The position numbers and the translations under genes were made by a program. The notes under the pieces are model-generated. The model made no database searches. It saw only the letters and a list, made by a program, of their open reading frames with translations, and was not told where the DNA came from. 64,000 bases of DNA from Geobacillus sp. 46C-IIa. Lineage in GTDB: Bacteria; Bacillota; Bacilli; Bacillales; Anoxybacillaceae. The DNA lies in assembly GCF_014679505.1 (NCBI RefSeq), contig NZ_CP061474.1, positions 898,001 to 962,000 on the forward strand, in the 5' to 3' direction. How positions within the stretch are numbered: position 1 is the stretch's first letter; each line of letters starts with the position of its first letter. Positions 17,077-24,957 of this stretch are shown one piece after another.

Positions 17077-17143
17077 AAAAACAGGCAGACGCCCGTCTGC
17101 CTGTCAAACAGAAAACACCCTTCTTAGCCGCGCCAAGAAGGGT
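17077..17143 (+). other. Two tandem hairpins downstream of yqgX
   Basis: Hairpin 1 has 11-bp arms (17081-17091 with 17094-17104) preceded by AAAAA, so it reads as a terminator on the minus strand. Hairpin 2, ACCCTTCTT / AAGAAGGGT (17117-17125 with 17135-17143), is followed by CTTTGG, a weak plus-strand terminator for yqgX. No minus-strand gene lies just to the right, so hairpin 1 has no obvious client. The remaining intergenic DNA to 17267 is AT-rich with nothing else assignable. Confidence 0.6.
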
Positions 17144-17267
17144 CTTTGGGGGATGTTCTATCCACAATCATGGGAGGGGATATAGTTAAGCTACTACATA
17201 TAACGATATACGATTGTTTTCACTATGTCAATAGTAAAAAACAAAAAAAACGGGGAAGGAATGAAAG

Positions 17268-18395
17268 ATGAACCGACTGTACAAGGAGGTTGCCGCGGCG
17301 CCGGGCGGACGGGTGTCATATGCCGACTACATGCAAATGGCTCTTTATGATGAACGCTTCGGCTATTACATGCGTGAGCGGGAGAAAATAGGAAAGGAAG
17401 GCGATTTTTTCACGAACAGCTCTTTGGCAGCGGTGTTCGGAAAAGCGCTCGCCTCGTTTTGGATTCGGCTCGTGGAACGGGGAGGGCTGCCGCCGGCCGT
17501 TTGCGAATGGGGGGGCGGGGACGGGCGTTTAGCGCTGGCCGTATTGGAAGAATGGAAGAAAAAAAGCCCGCATACGTATCAAAAGTTGTCGTACACGATC
17601 ATCGACCAAAGCCCATTTCACCGCCGACGACAGCAGGAAACGCTGCGTCCGGTCGCGGAAAAAGTGAGGCAATATGATGGCATCCCCCGTTGGCTCGATG
17701 AGTGCGGGTCGTTTTCCGGCATCGTGTTTAGCAACGAGTTTTTTGACGCCTTTCCGGTTCATGTCATCACAAAAGAACATGGCGTTTTATACGAATGTTT
17801 CGTCGCCGCTCGCGGCGGCCGGCTCGTCGAAGAAAAAGCGCCGCTTCGAAATCCGGACATCATTCGTTATTTGGACGAGCGCGGGTTGGCGCTCGCTGAA
17901 GGCCAGCGTCTCGAAGTGCCGCTGGCGATGAAACGGTTTTGGCTTGAGATCGGGCCGCTGTTCCGCCAGGCGGTGATGGTGACCATCGATTACGGCTGCA
18001 CGGATGAACAGCTGGTTGCACCAGCGCGTCGGCACGGAAGCTTGCGCGGCTATTTCCGCCATCAGCTCATTGCTGACCCGCTCCTCCGTCCGGGGGAGAT
18101 GGATTTGACGTCTCATGTGCAATGGGATGCATTTCGTTTATATGCCCGGCAGGCCGGGTGGGAGGAAGTGGCATTCGTCCGCCAAGATCGTTTTTTGTTA
18201 GCGGCTGGCCTTTTAAACGAATGGGCCGTTTCCGAGAACGCGGAGTTGTTTTCGGCGGCGAGCCGGCAAAACCGGATGATCCGTGCGCTCATTGCTGATG
18301 ACGGCATCAGCCGCTTTTTTGATGTGTTCATTCACCAAAAAGGAGCAAAGCTTTCTGCTGCCGACATGTGGGCGGCGCCGGAGTTTTTGCCGTAA
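17268..18395 (+). CDS. MidA/NDUFAF7-type SAM-dependent methyltransferase (COG1565)
   Basis: A 375-residue class I methyltransferase of the MidA family. Visible signatures are EGDFFTNSSLAAVFG (about 44-58), the SAM loop EWGGGDGRLAL (about 82-92), SNEFFDAFPVHVI (about 153-165) and IDYGC (about 240). Eukaryotic members methylate an arginine of respiratory complex I; the bacterial substrate is unknown. ATG 17268 is preceded by GGGGAAGGAATG. It stands alone between yqgX and the converging yqgY. Confidence 0.88.
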   Translation: MNRLYKEVAAAPGGRVSYADYMQMALYDERFGYYMREREKIGKEGDFFTNSSLAAVFGKALASFWIRLVERGGLPPAVCEWGGGDGRLALAVLEEWKKKSPHTYQKLSYTIIDQSPFHRRRQQETLRPVAEKVRQYDGIPRWLDECGSFSGIVFSNEFFDAFPVHVITKEHGVLYECFVAARGGRLVEEKAPLRNPDIIRYLDERGLALAEGQRLEVPLAMKRFWLEIGPLFRQAVMVTIDYGCTDEQLVAPARRHGSLRGYFRHQLIADPLLRPGEMDLTSHVQWDAFRLYARQAGWEEVAFVRQDRFLLAAGLLNEWAVSENAELFSAASRQNRMIRALIADDGISRFFDVFIHQKGAKLSAADMWAAPEFLP

Positions 18396-18397
18396 AG

Positions 18398-18427
18398 AAA
18401 AACAGGCAGAGGAATCTGCCTGTTTTT
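18398..18427 (+). terminator. Bidirectional terminator between the methyltransferase gene and yqgY
   Basis: A perfect 13-bp stem, AAAAACAGGCAGA with its complement (18398-18410 and 18415-18427), and a GGAA tetraloop carry A and T tracts on both sides. Its right arm covers the yqgY stop. Confidence 0.94.
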
Positions 18428-18668
18428 ATTCGCCCATGCCGGGCACCATCATAAACGTCGTCCAATACGTGAACGCGGCAAAGAAAATAGTTAAATACGC
18501 CCCGAAAATATAAATGTACATTCTCTCGGTCAGTTTTAAAAAGCCGAGGAACAGGAAAAACACCGTTTGGCCAAAGAAGATGAGCGATGTCGTATGCATA
18601 TGGCCGAGGTAAAACATGACAGCGAAAATGCCGGTCCAAAAAGCGAGCACGCGGAACATGCGGTCCAT
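18426..18668 (-). CDS. yqgY: YqgY-like membrane protein (DUF2626)
   Basis: An 80-residue protein with about three hydrophobic helices (FWTGIFAVMFYLGH, LIFFGQTVFFLFLGF, YIFGAYLTIFFAAFTYW), matching DUF2626 (YqgY). Function unknown. AAGGAGGG lies upstream of the ATG on the minus strand, and a strong sigma-A promoter is 40-70 nt upstream. Confidence 0.88.
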   Translation of the reverse strand: MDRMFRVLAFWTGIFAVMFYLGHMHTTSLIFFGQTVFFLFLGFLKLTERMYIYIFGAYLTIFFAAFTYWTTFMMVPGMGE

Positions 18669-18708
18669 TATGTATCCCTCCTTTTATGCAATCCATTTAT
18701 CCTTACTT

Positions 18709-18738
18709 ATTATAATGTACAATAGTTGGGAATGTAAA
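18709..18738 (-). promoter_or_regulatory. Sigma-A promoter of yqgY
   Basis: On the minus strand, TTTACA (18733-18738) and TATAAT (18709-18714) are separated by 18 nt. Confidence 0.75.
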
Positions 18739-18829
18739 TAACGCTTTCGGACAGGCTGTAAGAAAAAGATTGGGCGCCTGCCGCCAAAACGCCGCCCACG
18801 CATGAAAAAAGGAGGGAGAAGAGCCGCTG

Positions 18830-19528
18830 CTACGGGCGGATGGCGATGCGGTAGGCGCAACGGCGGCTGCCATCCATCATATTCTCTGTTTCAGCCATGT
18901 TCGCATCGGCAAACAGCGCTTCCACCATTCCTTCTAAAAAAGCATGGTGCATGCCGCAAACGGTATCAGGCTGCTGTACGGCGATCTCCTTGAACGGACA
19001 GTTAAAAATGTCAAGGCAAAGCATTCCTTCGTCTTCTTCATAGTGAAATTGCGGAAGAAACCCGGCCGCCTCAGCTGCTTCCTCCATGATGCGGATTTTT
19101 TCCTCCAAGGTAAGCGCGCTCGTTGAACCGTTATGCGGCAAGCGGCTGGCAACGAGTTCATAGCCGAACTGTTTCCCTGTTTCACGCAGCGCTTCAAGCC
19201 CGGTCGGACCGAGTTTGGCCATCGTTTGAATGGCGATTTGAGCCAAAAGTTTGTAATCGCGGAACGGAAAGTACAGACCGACGACTTCGTCCGACAACCG
19301 ATACAACCGGCTCGGCCGTCCGCCTTTTCCGGTCTTTTGCGTATCCGATACGACCATGCGGACATCTTCTAGCTTTGTCAAGTGAAGACGGGCGACGTTC
19401 GGATGGATGTGAAACTTTTCGGCGATCTCTTGAACAGAAACTTCGCGGTGTATTTTAGCCATGTATTCGTAAATATGGAACCTTGTTGGGTCAGACAGCA
19501 CGTTTGTAATTTTTAACGTTTGTTCCAT
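18830..19528 (-). CDS. Winged-helix transcriptional regulator with four C-terminal cysteines
   Basis: 232 residues. The N-terminal part (1-80) is an ArsR/DeoR-type winged helix (LSDPTRFHIYEYMAKI, VSVQEIAEKFHIHPNVARLHL, GRPSRLYRLS). The C-terminal domain has cysteines 171, 177, 191 and 224 and two histidines (194, 195) in FNCPFKEIA, CGMHHAFLEG and CAYRI. This is the COG2345/SufR-like arrangement, where such residues can hold an Fe-S cluster or metal, so the protein may sense redox state, iron or zinc. Its targets are unknown. It faces away from the comG operon. GGAGGG precedes the ATG. Confidence 0.85.
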   Translation of the reverse strand: MEQTLKITNVLSDPTRFHIYEYMAKIHREVSVQEIAEKFHIHPNVARLHLTKLEDVRMVVSDTQKTGKGGRPSRLYRLSDEVVGLYFPFRDYKLLAQIAIQTMAKLGPTGLEALRETGKQFGYELVASRLPHNGSTSALTLEEKIRIMEEAAEAAGFLPQFHYEEDEGMLCLDIFNCPFKEIAVQQPDTVCGMHHAFLEGMVEALFADANMAETENMMDGSRRCAYRIAIRP

Positions 19529-19549
19529 TAGGTTTCCCTCCTGAATAAA

Positions 19550-19577
19550 TCATTGATAACGTTATTATAATGAAATG
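19550..19577 (-). promoter_or_regulatory. Probable promoter and dyad upstream of the winged-helix regulator
   Basis: On the minus strand a TATAAT lies at 19566-19571 with only a weak -35. It overlaps an imperfect dyad around the palindrome ATAACGTTAT (19556-19565), flanked by TCATT and AATGA. Autoregulation through this dyad is an inference. Confidence 0.4.
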
Positions 19578-19643
19578 GGTTGGGGCGAAGAATGATTTTT
19601 GTCACTATTGGCAGCAAGTCGTTTAAAGTTCAAAAAATGTTCA

Positions 19644-19659
19644 CGAAAAAATTTTTTCG
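19644..19659. promoter_or_regulatory. A/T-tract palindrome upstream of comGA
   Basis: A perfect 16-bp palindrome (CGA6T6CG) lies 69 nt before comGA. ComK boxes are built from AAAA-N5-TTTT; this site fits only partly, so it is a candidate comG control site and no more. Confidence 0.35.
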
Positions 19660-19727
19660 GCGGCGGCAGGAAAACGAGCAATGTCCGTCGAAATATAAAG
19701 CAACCTGTCGAAAGGAGGGAATTTGCG

Positions 19728-20798
19728 CTGGATGATATTGAACAAGTAGCGAACCGTCTCCTTGCTGAAGCGGTGCAGCGCCGCGCCTCTGACCTTCACC
19801 TCGTCCCGCGCCGCCATGATGCGGCCATTCGCCTCCGTCTTGACGGCATGCTCACCGATGTTGGCACGCTCCCGAAAGAAACCGCTGAACGCGTCATCGT
19901 CCATTTCAAGTTTCTAGCCGGCATGGATATCGGCGAACGCCGCCGACCGCAAAGCGGCGCGATGGAAGTGAATGAGTCCGGGGAAACGGTGTATTTGCGC
20001 TTATCGACGCTGCCGACGCTTTACGATGAAAGCCTCGTCATCCGCCTTCTGCCGCAGCGCTTTTCGCTGCCGCTTCGCGAACTATCCTTATTTCCTCAAT
20101 CCACCGCACGGTTGTTTTCCTTTATGCAGCAGCCGCAAGGGCTCGTACTGTTGACCGGACCGACCGGGTCGGGAAAGACGACGACATTGTATACGCTTCT
20201 TGACGTTTGCCAAGCGGAAAGACAACGCAACATCATCACGCTGGAAGATCCGATCGAAAAACGGAATGACCGGTTTTTGCAAGTGCAGATCAATGAAAAA
20301 GCGGGCATCACGTATGCGGCGAGTTTGAAAGCCGCTTTGCGCCATGACCCTGACGTGTTAATGGTCGGCGAGATCCGCGACCATGATACGGCGGCGATCG
20401 CCGTGCGATCGGCGTTAACTGGACATTTAGTCGTGTCGACCATGCATGCTGCCGATGCGGTCGGCGCGGTGTACCGGCTGCATGAGTTCGGGGTGCCGCC
20501 CGGCGATTTAGCGGAGACGTTGCTCGCCGTTTCGGCGCAGCGTCTCGTTGAACTGTGCTGTCCGCTATGCGGCGACGATTGCCATCCGGCGTGTCGCCGG
20601 CTTCGACGCAGACGGCGCGCTGCCGTCCATGAACTGCTTTACGGCCCGGCGCTTCTTGATGCCATCCGTTCACTGTCGGACGGAGACGGGCGACGGCTCC
20701 GCCGCCATATGACATTAGCCCGCCTCATCCGTAAAGGAATCGCGCTCGGTTATTTGCCGGTCCGCGCGCTTAGACTTGTCGGAGGGGAAGGACGATGA
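19728..20798 (+). CDS. comGA: Competence pseudopilus assembly ATPase ComGA (probable CTG start)
   Basis: The type II/IV secretion ATPase that drives assembly of the competence pseudopilus and DNA uptake, on the inner face of the membrane. Walker A GPTGSGKTTT, the Asp box LEDPIEKR, Walker B-like DPDVLMVGEIRD and the His box TMHAAD are all present, plus a C-terminal Cys cluster (CCPLCGDDCHPAC). No in-frame ATG, GTG or TTG lies near the ribosome site AAAGGAGG (19711-19718). CTG 19728 sits 9 nt after it, and the protein then reads (M)DDIEQVANRLL, in register with B. subtilis ComGA (MDSIEKV) and of the same length, 356 residues. Confidence 0.92.
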   Translation: MDDIEQVANRLLAEAVQRRASDLHLVPRRHDAAIRLRLDGMLTDVGTLPKETAERVIVHFKFLAGMDIGERRRPQSGAMEVNESGETVYLRLSTLPTLYDESLVIRLLPQRFSLPLRELSLFPQSTARLFSFMQQPQGLVLLTGPTGSGKTTTLYTLLDVCQAERQRNIITLEDPIEKRNDRFLQVQINEKAGITYAASLKAALRHDPDVLMVGEIRDHDTAAIAVRSALTGHLVVSTMHAADAVGAVYRLHEFGVPPGDLAETLLAVSAQRLVELCCPLCGDDCHPACRRLRRRRRAAVHELLYGPALLDAIRSLSDGDGRRLRRHMTLARLIRKGIALGYLPVRALRLVGGEGR

Positions 20799-21823
20799 GG
20801 AAAAAAACGTGGCCGCTTGCTGAACAGGCGTTGTTTTTTGTCCGGCTTGGCCGGCTGCTCGAGCGCGGCTATCCGCTCGGACAAGCGCTCGAATTTTTAG
20901 CCATCCAAGCCCCAATGAAGCGCCGGTTGGAGCTTGAGCGCTGCCTGCGCCAGCTGCGGGCCGGTTTGCCGGTGTTTGCCGCCATCGAGGCGCTGCCGGT
21001 TGACCGTCTTGCTGTCAGCCTCCTCTTTTTTGCCGAACGGCATGGCGATTTGCCGCGCGGCATGGCGGAGGCGGGAGCGGCGCTCGCGCAAAAAGCGCAC
21101 TTCGGTGAACAGTTGCGCCGCTTCGGCCGCTACCCGCTTTTTCTCTTTGTTTTGCTCATCGTCATGCTTCTGTTGATGGAGCGGTGGCTGCTGCCGCAAT
21201 TTGAGCGAACCGCCGCGGCGCTTTCGCCCGGGAATGAACAGACTTCCTTACTTATTGCGTTCATCGCTGATGCTCCGATGGCGTTGGCGGCCATCGCCGC
21301 CCTCGCCATCTTCTCCTGGTTGTTTTACGCCGTTTTCTTCCGCCGCTGGCCGGTCGACCGCCAGCTTCAGCTCGCCTTATCCATTCCATGGTGCGCTTCG
21401 TTTGTGAAGCTGCTCGTCACATATATCATGGCCCGCCAGCTCGGCCGCCTGCTGCAAGCGGGTTTGTCCGTCTATGAAGCGCTCGGTGTTTTCAGCGAGC
21501 CTTTCTCTTGGCCGTTTCTGCAAATGGAAGGCAAGCGAATTCGCGAGGGGTTGGTCAAAGGGATGGCGCTTGATCATCTCGTCAGCGCCGTCCGCTATTA
21601 CGAGCCGGAGTTGCCGCTTGTCATCCGCCATGGCCAGTCGAACGGCGAACTGGGCAAAGAGCTCGAACATTACGGCGAGTTTTTGCTGCAAGTGATCGAA
21701 AAGCGGCTCGAAACGGCGCTGAAGCTTGTGCAGCCACTCTTGTTGTCGGCAGTCGGAGCGCTCGTCGTCGGCATGTATTTAGCTATTTTGCTGCCGATGT
21801 TTTCGATGTTGAACGGGCTGTAG
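20795..21823 (+). CDS. comGB: Competence pseudopilus membrane platform protein ComGB
   Basis: A 342-residue polytopic membrane protein of the GspF/PilC family, with two T2SF-type repeats and about three transmembrane helices (for example FLFVLLIVMLLLMERWLLP near 110 and the last 25 residues). It anchors the ComGA ATPase and recruits prepilins. Its ATG overlaps the comGA TGA (ATGA), showing translational coupling. Confidence 0.93.
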   Translation: MRKKTWPLAEQALFFVRLGRLLERGYPLGQALEFLAIQAPMKRRLELERCLRQLRAGLPVFAAIEALPVDRLAVSLLFFAERHGDLPRGMAEAGAALAQKAHFGEQLRRFGRYPLFLFVLLIVMLLLMERWLLPQFERTAAALSPGNEQTSLLIAFIADAPMALAAIAALAIFSWLFYAVFFRRWPVDRQLQLALSIPWCASFVKLLVTYIMARQLGRLLQAGLSVYEALGVFSEPFSWPFLQMEGKRIREGLVKGMALDHLVSAVRYYEPELPLVIRHGQSNGELGKELEHYGEFLLQVIEKRLETALKLVQPLLLSAVGALVVGMYLAILLPMFSMLNGL

Positions 21824-21886
21824 GCTGCCTAAGGGATAGGCGGCTAAGGATGAAGGCTGATACTGACTAGACAAGGAGGAGTTCTC

Positions 21887-22183
21887 GTGAACAAAAAAGG
21901 GTTTACCCTCATTGAAATGCTCATTGTGCTAATGGTCATTTCCGTGCTGCTGTTAGTGGCGATTCCAAACATCACGAAGCATAACGGCATGATTAACGCC
22001 AAAGGATGTGAGGCATTTTTGAACACAGTGCAGGCGCAAGCGAAGGCATATGAGATGGAGCATAACAAAATTCCAACCGTGCAGGAATTGCTTGATGGCC
22101 GCTATATTAAATCGGACAAATGTCCGAACGGTCATGCGATCGAAATCAATGAGAACGGCGATGTGAGTGAAGTTGGCTCGTAA
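21887..22183 (+). CDS. comGC: Major competence pseudopilin ComGC
   Basis: 98 residues. The leader MNKKG is followed by FTLIEMLIVLMVISVLLLVA; the prepilin peptidase ComC should cut between Gly5 and Phe6 and methylate Phe6. Cys41 and Cys79 can form the disulfide known in ComGC. It is the main subunit of the DNA-uptake pseudopilus. Start GTG 21887 has AAGGAGGA 6-7 nt upstream. It comes 63 nt after comGB. Confidence 0.95.
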   Translation: MNKKGFTLIEMLIVLMVISVLLLVAIPNITKHNGMINAKGCEAFLNTVQAQAKAYEMEHNKIPTVQELLDGRYIKSDKCPNGHAIEINENGDVSEVGS

Positions 22184-22610
22184 CGGCGGGTTTACACTGC
22201 TTGAAATGCTTGTCGTTTTGTCAATCGCGCTTCTGTTGACAACGCTGGCTGTCCCGGCGCTCGGCGGGGTCGTGCACGAGCGTGAGGAGACGTATATGTT
22301 GGCGCTGCTGCGCGCCGATTTGTATGGCGCCCAGCAGCATGCCATCGCCAGGCGGAGGAAAGTGTCCGTGTTTTTCACCGAAGGGCGCGGCGAGTATCAG
22401 GCAGTTGACACACATAGCGGCCAGCGGATCGTCGCCCGCACGCTCCCGGCGCCATGGCGGTTTCAGCTCGGCACGCTGCGGACCCCGCTCATCTTTACTG
22501 ATAACGGCAATATCAAACAAGGCGGGACCGTTTGGGTGAAAAGCAGCAAAGGAAGTTATAAAGTGACGTTTTTGCTTGGGAAAGGGCGGTTTTATGTGCA
22601 AAAAATGTAG
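22167..22610 (+). CDS. comGD: Competence minor pseudopilin ComGD
   Basis: A 147-residue prepilin-like protein with leader KLARNGG, cleavage site GG/FTLLEM, then a hydrophobic helix (LVVLSIALLLTTLAV) and a soluble beta-rich part. It overlaps the end of comGC by 17 nt. Start GTG 22167 is followed by TTG 22173 as an alternative; neither has a strong ribosome site, so coupling to comGC translation is likely. Confidence 0.88.
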   Translation: MKLARNGGFTLLEMLVVLSIALLLTTLAVPALGGVVHEREETYMLALLRADLYGAQQHAIARRRKVSVFFTEGRGEYQAVDTHSGQRIVARTLPAPWRFQLGTLRTPLIFTDNGNIKQGGTVWVKSSKGSYKVTFLLGKGRFYVQKM

Positions 22611-22920
22611 CGGCGGATTTTTGCTCGTCGAGGCGCTGTTCGCCTTGGCATTGCTATGGACGGCGGCTGCTGTCCTCCTGCCCTTATATATGCAAATCGC
22701 CATGGAACGGAACAACCTTGCGCTCGAGGAAAAATCGCGCCGGCTGTTAACCATCGCTTTATATGAAGAGCCGCTTGTCGGCGATACGGCGGTGGCGGAT
22801 GGGCGAACGGTGTTTCATATGCAGGCGCGCGACGAAGGGGGGCGGATGTGGAAAGTATGCGTGCGCTGGAACGACTACGTCGGCCGGGAGAGGGAGCGTT
22901 GCGGGTATGGCAAGCGGTAG
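22594..22920 (+). CDS. comGE: Competence minor pseudopilin ComGE
   Basis: 108 residues, with the prepilin-like start MCKKCSGGFLLVEALFALAL (Gly/Phe cleavage and Glu at the +5-type position) and a hydrophobic helix of about 20 residues. It overlaps comGD by 17 nt; AAAGGGCGG precedes ATG 22594. The cysteines at positions 2 and 5 lie in the leader and would be removed. Confidence 0.86.
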   Translation: MCKKCSGGFLLVEALFALALLWTAAAVLLPLYMQIAMERNNLALEEKSRRLLTIALYEEPLVGDTAVADGRTVFHMQARDEGGRMWKVCVRWNDYVGRERERCGYGKR

Positions 22921-23342
22921 CGGAAAGAGAACGTGGATTTACGCTTTTAGAAGCGCTGGTGGCGCTGGCAGCTGCATTGACCGTTGCGGCGGTCATCCCG
23001 GCGCTGCTATCGGTCCGTCCGCTTAGTGCTGTTATGCCGGTTGACGGGTTTACGCACCTTGAATGGCGCTTGTTTTTGCAGCAGCTGCAAATCGAGTTGC
23101 ATGAAACGGAACGATGGACGGCGGACGGGGCGACGCTTTATTTGCAAAAATGGAACGGCGACAAGGTGAGCTTTTCGTTAATAAAGTCTGACGTCATCCG
23201 CCAAGTGAACGGCGCCGGCAATGAAACAGCGCTTCGCCATGTGCGCGCCGTTTCATACCGTGCCGGCGTCCACGGCCTGTTTGTGCAAGTGAGCGCCACC
23301 GATGGCAACGTTTATGAAGCGTTTGTGGCGCGGGCGTTTTAG
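22899..23342 (+). CDS. comGF: Competence minor pseudopilin ComGF
   Basis: 147 residues with leader LRVWQAVAERERG, cleavage before FTLLEALVALAAAL and a soluble C-terminal domain (FTHLEWRLFLQQLQIELHET, typical of ComGF). I placed the start at TTG 22899, just after GGGAGAGGGAG and overlapping the end of comGE by 22 nt; ATG 22854 is possible but would give an unusually long leader and lacks a ribosome site. Confidence 0.84.
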   Translation: MRVWQAVAERERGFTLLEALVALAAALTVAAVIPALLSVRPLSAVMPVDGFTHLEWRLFLQQLQIELHETERWTADGATLYLQKWNGDKVSFSLIKSDVIRQVNGAGNETALRHVRAVSYRAGVHGLFVQVSATDGNVYEAFVARAF

Positions 23343-23472
23343 CGGGCGTCTCGCTTGCTGTCAAGCTGGCGGCTCTCAGCAGCCGCCTCGCCGCCTTTGG
23401 CCCGCTTTGGCGGCCGGCCGCATTGACACGGAAGAAAGGCGGAGAACCAAGGAAAAGGAGAGGGGGGAGAAG

Positions 23473-23862
23473 ATGGGGCGTCAGGACGGCGTTATTTTTC
23501 CGCTTGTAGCGGTTGTAGCCTTGCTGCTTGCTTTTTCTGTCACGCATGTCCTGCTTTTATATGAGGCGGAGCAAGAGGCGGCGCATGCCGCTCGGCAGGC
23601 GGCCGAAGCCGATGAGCTCGTGCAGATGGCTGTGTTTGACGTGAAAGAACAAATCGCGGCGTCGGGCCCGTCGACAGCGGTGCACGAAGGGGAATGGACG
23701 TACCCGCGCGGAACGGCCGCCTACCGTTGGGAAAAAGTAGGGGAAACGAGCGTCCGGGTCTCCCTGTCTGTTCACTCTTCGTCCGGGCTTAGAAGGAGCG
23801 CTGCGTTTACGGTGATGATTCCGTCACTCCATATCACCGAGTGGAGCGAACAAAACGATTAA
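23473..23862 (+). CDS. comGG: Competence pseudopilus protein ComGG
   Basis: A 129-residue protein with the N-terminal membrane helix GVIFPLVAVVALLLAFSVTH and a soluble tail; ComGG lacks the canonical prepilin Gly-Phe site, as here. It follows comGF after a 130-nt gap. ATG 23473 has a very strong AAAAGGAGAGGGGGGAG ribosome region; the longer frame from 23302 is rejected. Assignment rests mainly on operon position and topology. Confidence 0.8.
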   Translation: MGRQDGVIFPLVAVVALLLAFSVTHVLLLYEAEQEAAHAARQAAEADELVQMAVFDVKEQIAASGPSTAVHEGEWTYPRGTAAYRWEKVGETSVRVSLSVHSSSGLRRSAAFTVMIPSLHITEWSEQND

Positions 23863-23907
23863 AAAAGGAAAGGGACGGAAAAACTAAAAGAAAAAGGGGG
23901 GACTCTG

Positions 23908-24087
23908 ATGGCGGTCAATGATTATGTCAAATTTGTCACCCAGCAGTTTGTCGCTTACATGGATATGCCGAAGGAGGAGCGGACGCGGCGGCGAAGTGAG
24001 CGGAAACAAGAGCAGCCACCGCTCTCCTACCGCCTGTTCGGGCTGATGCCGCTTTCGCTCCGCCTGTTGTTGCGGCGCCGCCCGTGA
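23908..24087 (+). CDS. yqzE: YqzE family protein
   Basis: A 59-residue protein starting MAVNDYVKFVTQQFVAYMD, then a very basic middle and YRLFGLMPLSLRLLLRRR at the end. This matches the small YqzE family that follows comGG in Bacillaceae; function unknown. GGGGGG precedes ATG 23908 and a terminator follows the stop. Confidence 0.82.
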   Translation: MAVNDYVKFVTQQFVAYMDMPKEERTRRRSERKQEQPPLSYRLFGLMPLSLRLLLRRRP

Positions 24088-24089
24088 CG

Positions 24090-24125
24090 AACGCCCGCTG
24101 GCCTTGTCGGCCGGCGGGCGTTTTT
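24090..24125 (+). terminator. Terminator of the comG-yqzE operon
   Basis: A 14-bp stem with one mismatch (24090-24103 with 24109-24122) is followed by a T-tract (24121-24125). Confidence 0.9.
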
Positions 24126-24162
24126 GGCTTAAATGGTGCCAGTTTGCCCGCTTATGGAGCCG

Positions 24163-24957
24163 CTATGAGGAGCGCGGCATTAAATAGAACAGGCCGCCGT
24201 TAACGACGGAAATGGTGATGCGCGGCTTGTACTGCTTTTCAAGCGCTTCTTTCTCGCGATAATAGCACTCCGGCTTTTCTTCGGCGTCTTTATAAAATTC
24301 ATCAAGCAGCGCCAAATCATCGGCCCAGCGCTGGTGCGCCTCGACAGCCCATGTGTGGTCGTCGGCGGCGATGCGGCCGCGAATATATTGTTCAAGGCGG
24401 CTGATGCCGCTTTGCGGCTTAATGAGCGGGGAGATCGTGAAGCAGTAGTCCGGGATTTTCGGCGTCAGCCGCCGCTCGCGCAGCCGTTCATGAAACGATT
24501 CGATCATTGTTCCGCTGATGAGATGAATGCCAAGTGAAACGATCTCATCTTTTTTTCGGTCGCATTCATACGAAATCACCACGTTCATGCCAAGCCATGG
24601 GTGAAGGGCGGCGTTTCCGCTCAAGGGGGCGTCTGGCTCCTCATACAGACGGATAAAGCTGCCTCGTTTTTGCGCCGAGCGGAACAGCTGGTGCAGCCGC
24701 GGCGCTCCGAAATGAAGCCGCTCGCCTTTTAGCTTGTCTGTCTGCTCGCTCGGGCGGGTGATCAGCGTCAGCTGCATCGGCTGCGGAACGCCGCCCGTCC
24801 GTTCGATGTAATGCCAATAAAACGGCCGATTCATCAGCTCTTTATCCATTTCTGCCGTCAGCTGGATCGTCATATAGTCGTCGTTTGCTTCCAAAAAGGT
24901 GCAGCCGTTCGCTGCAAAGTAACGTTCGACAAAACGGCGGATTTCATGTTGCTGCAT
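24163..24957 (-). CDS. yqhG: YqhG family protein
   Basis: A soluble 264-residue protein of unknown function, matching YqhG, which always accompanies the helicase YqhH. The N-terminus MQQHEIRRFVERYFAANGCT is conserved in the family; the C-terminus ends with a hydrophobic ITISVVNGGLFYLMPRSS. I chose the ATG at 24957 because AAGGAGG lies 8 nt upstream, which makes it overlap the yqhH stop by 14 nt; the earlier in-frame start at 24999 has no such site. Confidence 0.88.
   Translation of the reverse strand: MQQHEIRRFVERYFAANGCTFLEANDDYMTIQLTAEMDKELMNRPFYWHYIERTGGVPQPMQLTLITRPSEQTDKLKGERLHFGAPRLHQLFRSAQKRGSFIRLYEEPDAPLSGNAALHPWLGMNVVISYECDRKKDEIVSLGIHLISGTMIESFHERLRERRLTPKIPDYCFTISPLIKPQSGISRLEQYIRGRIAADDHTWAVEAHQRWADDLALLDEFYKDAEEKPECYYREKEALEKQYKPRITISVVNGGLFYLMPRSS

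Noticed and set aside
23302..23472. Upstream extension of the comGG frame into comGF
   Set aside because: The strong ribosome region lies directly before ATG 23473, and the extension is unlike a pseudopilin leader.
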